This document shows, in pieces, positions 17,750 through 20,286 of a stretch of DNA of 20,286 nucleotides. Every line of letters starts with the position of its first letter. The first letter of the stretch is position 1. A program made the position numbers and the translations under genes. The stretch is taken from assembly GCA_009602725.1 (NCBI GenBank), contig WELB01000020.1, forward strand, positions 926,686 to 946,971, given 5' to 3'. The notes beneath the pieces are model-generated. The model had not been told where the DNA came from, did no database searches, and was given only the letters and a program-made list of their open reading frames with translations. The DNA is from Spirogloea muscicola (lineage: Eukaryota > Streptophyta > Zygnematophyceae > Spirogloeales > Spirogloeaceae).

Positions 17750-20286
17750 TCAGGAACAGAAGAGCTCGTGGAGCTTTGCGGCGAGCTCAGGAACGCCGTC
17801 ACCGAGGACTGCGCAGACGGGCACCACCGGGAGCTTGAAGTCAGCAGCAGCCAGCCGCAGGCACGCCAACGCCGCAGCCGCGCAAGGCTCGTCCATCTTG
17901 GTGGCCACCACCAGCCGCACGCGTCCGCCAAGGCCCGGGCGGTAGGCCTCCAGCTCCGCAGCCAGCGCCGTGAGCTGCGCCACCGGCGTGAGGCCGCTGC
18001 CAACGGCGGCGGCAGCAGCGCCCCCTGCCGCCGGCAGCGCCATGTCGAGGACGAGTGCGAGACCCCGGGCGCGCTCGACGTGGCGCAGGAATGCGTGGCC
18101 ACGGCCGCGGCCCGCCGCAGCGCCGGGCACGAGGCCTGGGATGTCCGCAATCGCCAGCGGCGGCGGGCCGGCCCCAGGAACGTCTCCGTCGCTGCTGCGC
18201 AGCATACCAAGGTGAGGCCGCAGCGTCGTGAAGGCGTAGTGGGCGGTCGCAGGCGCAGCGCGCGTGAGCGCTGCCAGCAGCGTGCTCTTGCCAGCATTGG
18301 GCAGGCCGACCAGCCCAACATCGGCCACAGTGTGCAGCTCCAGCGCCAGCACCGCGGCGCTGCCAGGATGCCCTTGCTCTGCTCTCTCTCGGCTTGGCAT
18401 CCCTCCGCTCCGCGGCGCCACAGCATTGCCCCGGCCGCCTGCGCCGCCGGCGCCAACCCTCACAGTTGCGCCCTCCCTGCCGAGGTCCACATTGGCGGCC
18501 ACGGTCGCCCTCCATCGTGGTCCAGTGACCTCTGCGACACCTCCTTCCACCTCGTCCCTGTTGCCATCAGGCAAGAACAGTCTATATGCAGCACGAGGGC
18601 CGGTGGGACTGCTCTCCTGCACACCGCCGCCTGCCTCAGCCACTGCAGTAGCGCCACCATGGCCCTCGCTGGCGCTCACACTGGTGCTATTACCTCCATG
18701 ATATGACGTGTCTATGCTGACACAGCCGGCCACGGCCTCGTTCCTGCTCTCTGCCTGAGCCATCACAGCCTCCTGCCGGACACCATCGTCGTCGTTGTCC
18801 CAGTCAGCCACTGGTATTGGCGAGACTGCTGGCAGCTGGCTGCCTTCACCATCCCAACTCGCGGCGGCTCCGTCAGGCAAGGCGCCGTTTAGCAGCCAGG
18901 CAACAGTACCCACTGGCACGCGCACAATCTGCACCAGCAGTCACAGCATGGCCAGAAGACTGGAGAACCCTTCATCGTTGGGCACTGGCAGTTTCTTCTC
19001 TACTTTGCTGCAATGCAACTGATACATTGGGGCAGGCACACAAGCGAGAAATGGCGGCAGGACGACTTCAGGAGAGGCCCTGACCTGATCGGCGCCCCTT
19101 CTTCCGACCTGCCGCTTGGAAACCCCTGGACCACCCTTCCCGCCGGCCTTCGCGGCCGCCCAGACGAGGTCTGTTTGTGAGAGGGGCAAGACGGCAGTGG
19201 CAACCCACCCTGGAAGGAGGGCGGGTGGGGACGTGAAACAAACTGTATGACGAAGGATGCTGAGGAAGAGGGCTAAGAAAGGGGAAGAAGAAAAGGAGAA
19301 CAAGGAGAACGTAGAAGAGGGGTTTGGAGAAGGAGGAGAAGGGGAGTGAGATGGAGGAAGAAAGAGGGTCAGAGAGCAAGGAAGGAGCACAGGAGATGAG
19401 GACGAGAGGGAAGGCTGAGGAGATAAGGAGGCGGGAGAGCAGGGGAGAAAGAGAGAGGGAGGAGGAGGAGGAGGGGAGGTGGGGTGCGCAGGAGCTGGTC
19501 GTACCAGGTGCTGCGGCACGTTGGCGAGGTCCCAGACGGCCGGGTCGGCCACCAAGACGACGTCGCCACCTTGGCCGCCGTTGCCGCCTGCCGGCACACT
19601 AGGACTTTGGTTTCTTCTTACATTTGCGCCAAGTACATCTTTCGAGAAATCTCATCATAATGTGCTCTTCTTCTGACTTTCTTGGATGGACTCGCATTCT
19701 TCACTTAGAGCAAATTAACATTACAATGAATAGCAATGTCTCCTGGGTATTCGGAGAACTACAGCTGTTCTCTCCATTCCTACTTCTTTCTCATCATGCC
19801 GAGGTCACTACAACGCTCCAGTCACTTCAGCGGCCACTGGTGGTCGCAGTCTGTGGGCAAAGTGGCGGCTGCCAGCCGGAGGTCAGGAGCAGCAGAAGCG
19901 GCGGCGGCCCACCGTCGGCGCGGCCGTGGCGGTCGTGGCGGCTCTTGCGGAAGGAGCAGCAGCCGGCGCCTCCATGGCCGCCCTGCACGCGCACCAGGAG
20001 CTCGTCGACGAACCGCCGCTCCTGGGCCGGCCAAGGCCTCTCAGCCGGTGGCCGTGCAGTAGCTCGAACCAGCGTCACTTAAGCAGGAGCCTCAAGGCTG
20101 CCGCGGGGGGGCAGGTCCAGCTTTGGGGTTTAGGTCAGAATCAGGGTCTCTGGCTTGAGCGCAGGTGCCGGAAGCCGGTGGGGCACTCACCCTGAGTGGC
20201 ACGCTCTTGCGCCTCGGCGGCGGCGACGGCGGCGCCCCCGCCGGCGAGGCCTCCGGCGCCGCGACGACGACGGCCAGACGCCGCGC
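17750..20286 (-). CDS. OBGM: Obg GTPase, mitochondrial (ObgM) type, 5' end outside window
   Basis: GTPase of the Obg/CgtA family that acts in large ribosomal subunit assembly; the closest resemblance is to plant ObgM. Exons on the minus strand are (20286)-20191, 20021-19913, 19587-19505, 19147-19085 and 18928-17750, giving 509 residues. The first visible exon is Arg/Ala/Pro-rich, as expected of an organelle targeting peptide. The Obg fold follows: ERRFVDELLVRVQGG, the Gly-rich HGRADGGNGGQGGDVV across the exon 2/3 junction, AGGKGGPGVSKRQVGRRG, VPVGTV, and after a long insert GAGGAGGRGNA. The G domain has G1 GLPNAGKST (about 18281-18306), G2 AFTTLRPHLG, G3 DIPGLVPG (about 18124-18147), G4 ATKMDE (17888-17905) and G5 VCAVLGDGVPEL (about 17782-17820). 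The protein ends 8 residues later. G4 has Thr where ObgM usually has Asn. The first exon is the least certain. Confidence 0.9.
19255..19487 (+). repeat. Long purine-rich tract in ObgM intron 3
   Basis: About 230 bases on the plus strand are very largely A and G, ending in a run of GGAGGAGGAGGAGGGGAGG. It lies inside the 357-bp ObgM intron (19504-19148), so the transcript carries a long pyrimidine tract. Such mirror-like purine tracts can form triplex DNA; whether this one does is not shown. Confidence 0.75.
20122..20155 (+). repeat. Weak telomere-like motif in ObgM intron 1
   Basis: TTTGGGGTTTAGG followed by a partial CAGGGTCT lies in the intron 20190-20022. It is the weakest of the four telomere-like tracts in the window and could be chance. 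Confidence 0.35.

Noticed and set aside
17566-18456. 296-codon minus-strand open frame
   Set aside because: Same strand as ObgM but another frame; the GTPase motifs are in the overlapping frame.
17708-18706. 332-codon plus-strand open frame
   Set aside because: It is antisense to the ObgM G domain; composition is Arg/His/Ser-rich with no domain.
18941-19597. 218-codon minus-strand open frame read as a separate Pro/Ser-rich protein
   Set aside because: Its two ends are ObgM exons 3 and 4; the middle is intron 3, which happens to lack stops.
1-20286. tRNA, rRNA or biosynthetic gene cluster
   Set aside because: No tRNA-like cloverleaf or rRNA stretch was seen on reading, and the four genes belong to unrelated processes.

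Overview
This window is nuclear DNA from an intron-rich eukaryote of the green lineage, most likely a chlorophyte microalga. Short GT-AG introns interrupt every gene. Degenerate TTTAGGG-type telomere motifs lie in introns and leaders. One gene is a Get3d-type ATPase, a family known from photosynthetic organisms. The best protein resemblances are to plant families (APC4, WSD1, ObgM). Species-level assignment is beyond what I can support.

Layout. Positions 1-3720 are a graveyard of 5'-truncated non-LTR retrotransposon ends: three minus-strand copies in a head-to-tail row (about 724-3122), flanked by two plus-strand copies of a related subfamily (380-639 and 3423-3719). A third plus-strand copy sits at 13189-13485. 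Four host genes follow. (1) ANAPC4, plus strand, 4135-9739, 19 exons, 775 aa. (2) GET3D, minus strand, 12831-10012, 8 exons, 429 aa. (3) A plant-type wax ester synthase/diacylglycerol acyltransferase (WSD), plus strand, 13988-16514, 6 exons, 537 aa. (4) A mitochondrial-type Obg GTPase (ObgM), minus strand, 17750 to beyond the right edge, at least 5 exons and 509 residues visible. I built the exon models by hand from splice signals, reading-frame phase and recall of the families' conserved blocks. For the three complete genes the exon lengths sum to whole codons.

Arrangement. ANAPC4 and GET3D converge tail to tail, GET3D and WSD diverge head to head across about 1.16 kb containing a retroelement scrap, and WSD and ObgM converge across about 1.2 kb with no gene I can name. 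The genes do not form a pathway: cell-cycle ubiquitin ligase scaffold, plastid-type tail-anchor/ArsA-family ATPase, neutral lipid synthesis and organellar ribosome assembly. I found no evidence of a new defence or metabolic system. The more unusual points are two stop-free introns whose lengths are multiples of three, a roughly 230-nt purine tract, telomere-like motifs near gene starts, and a short element terminus found three times.
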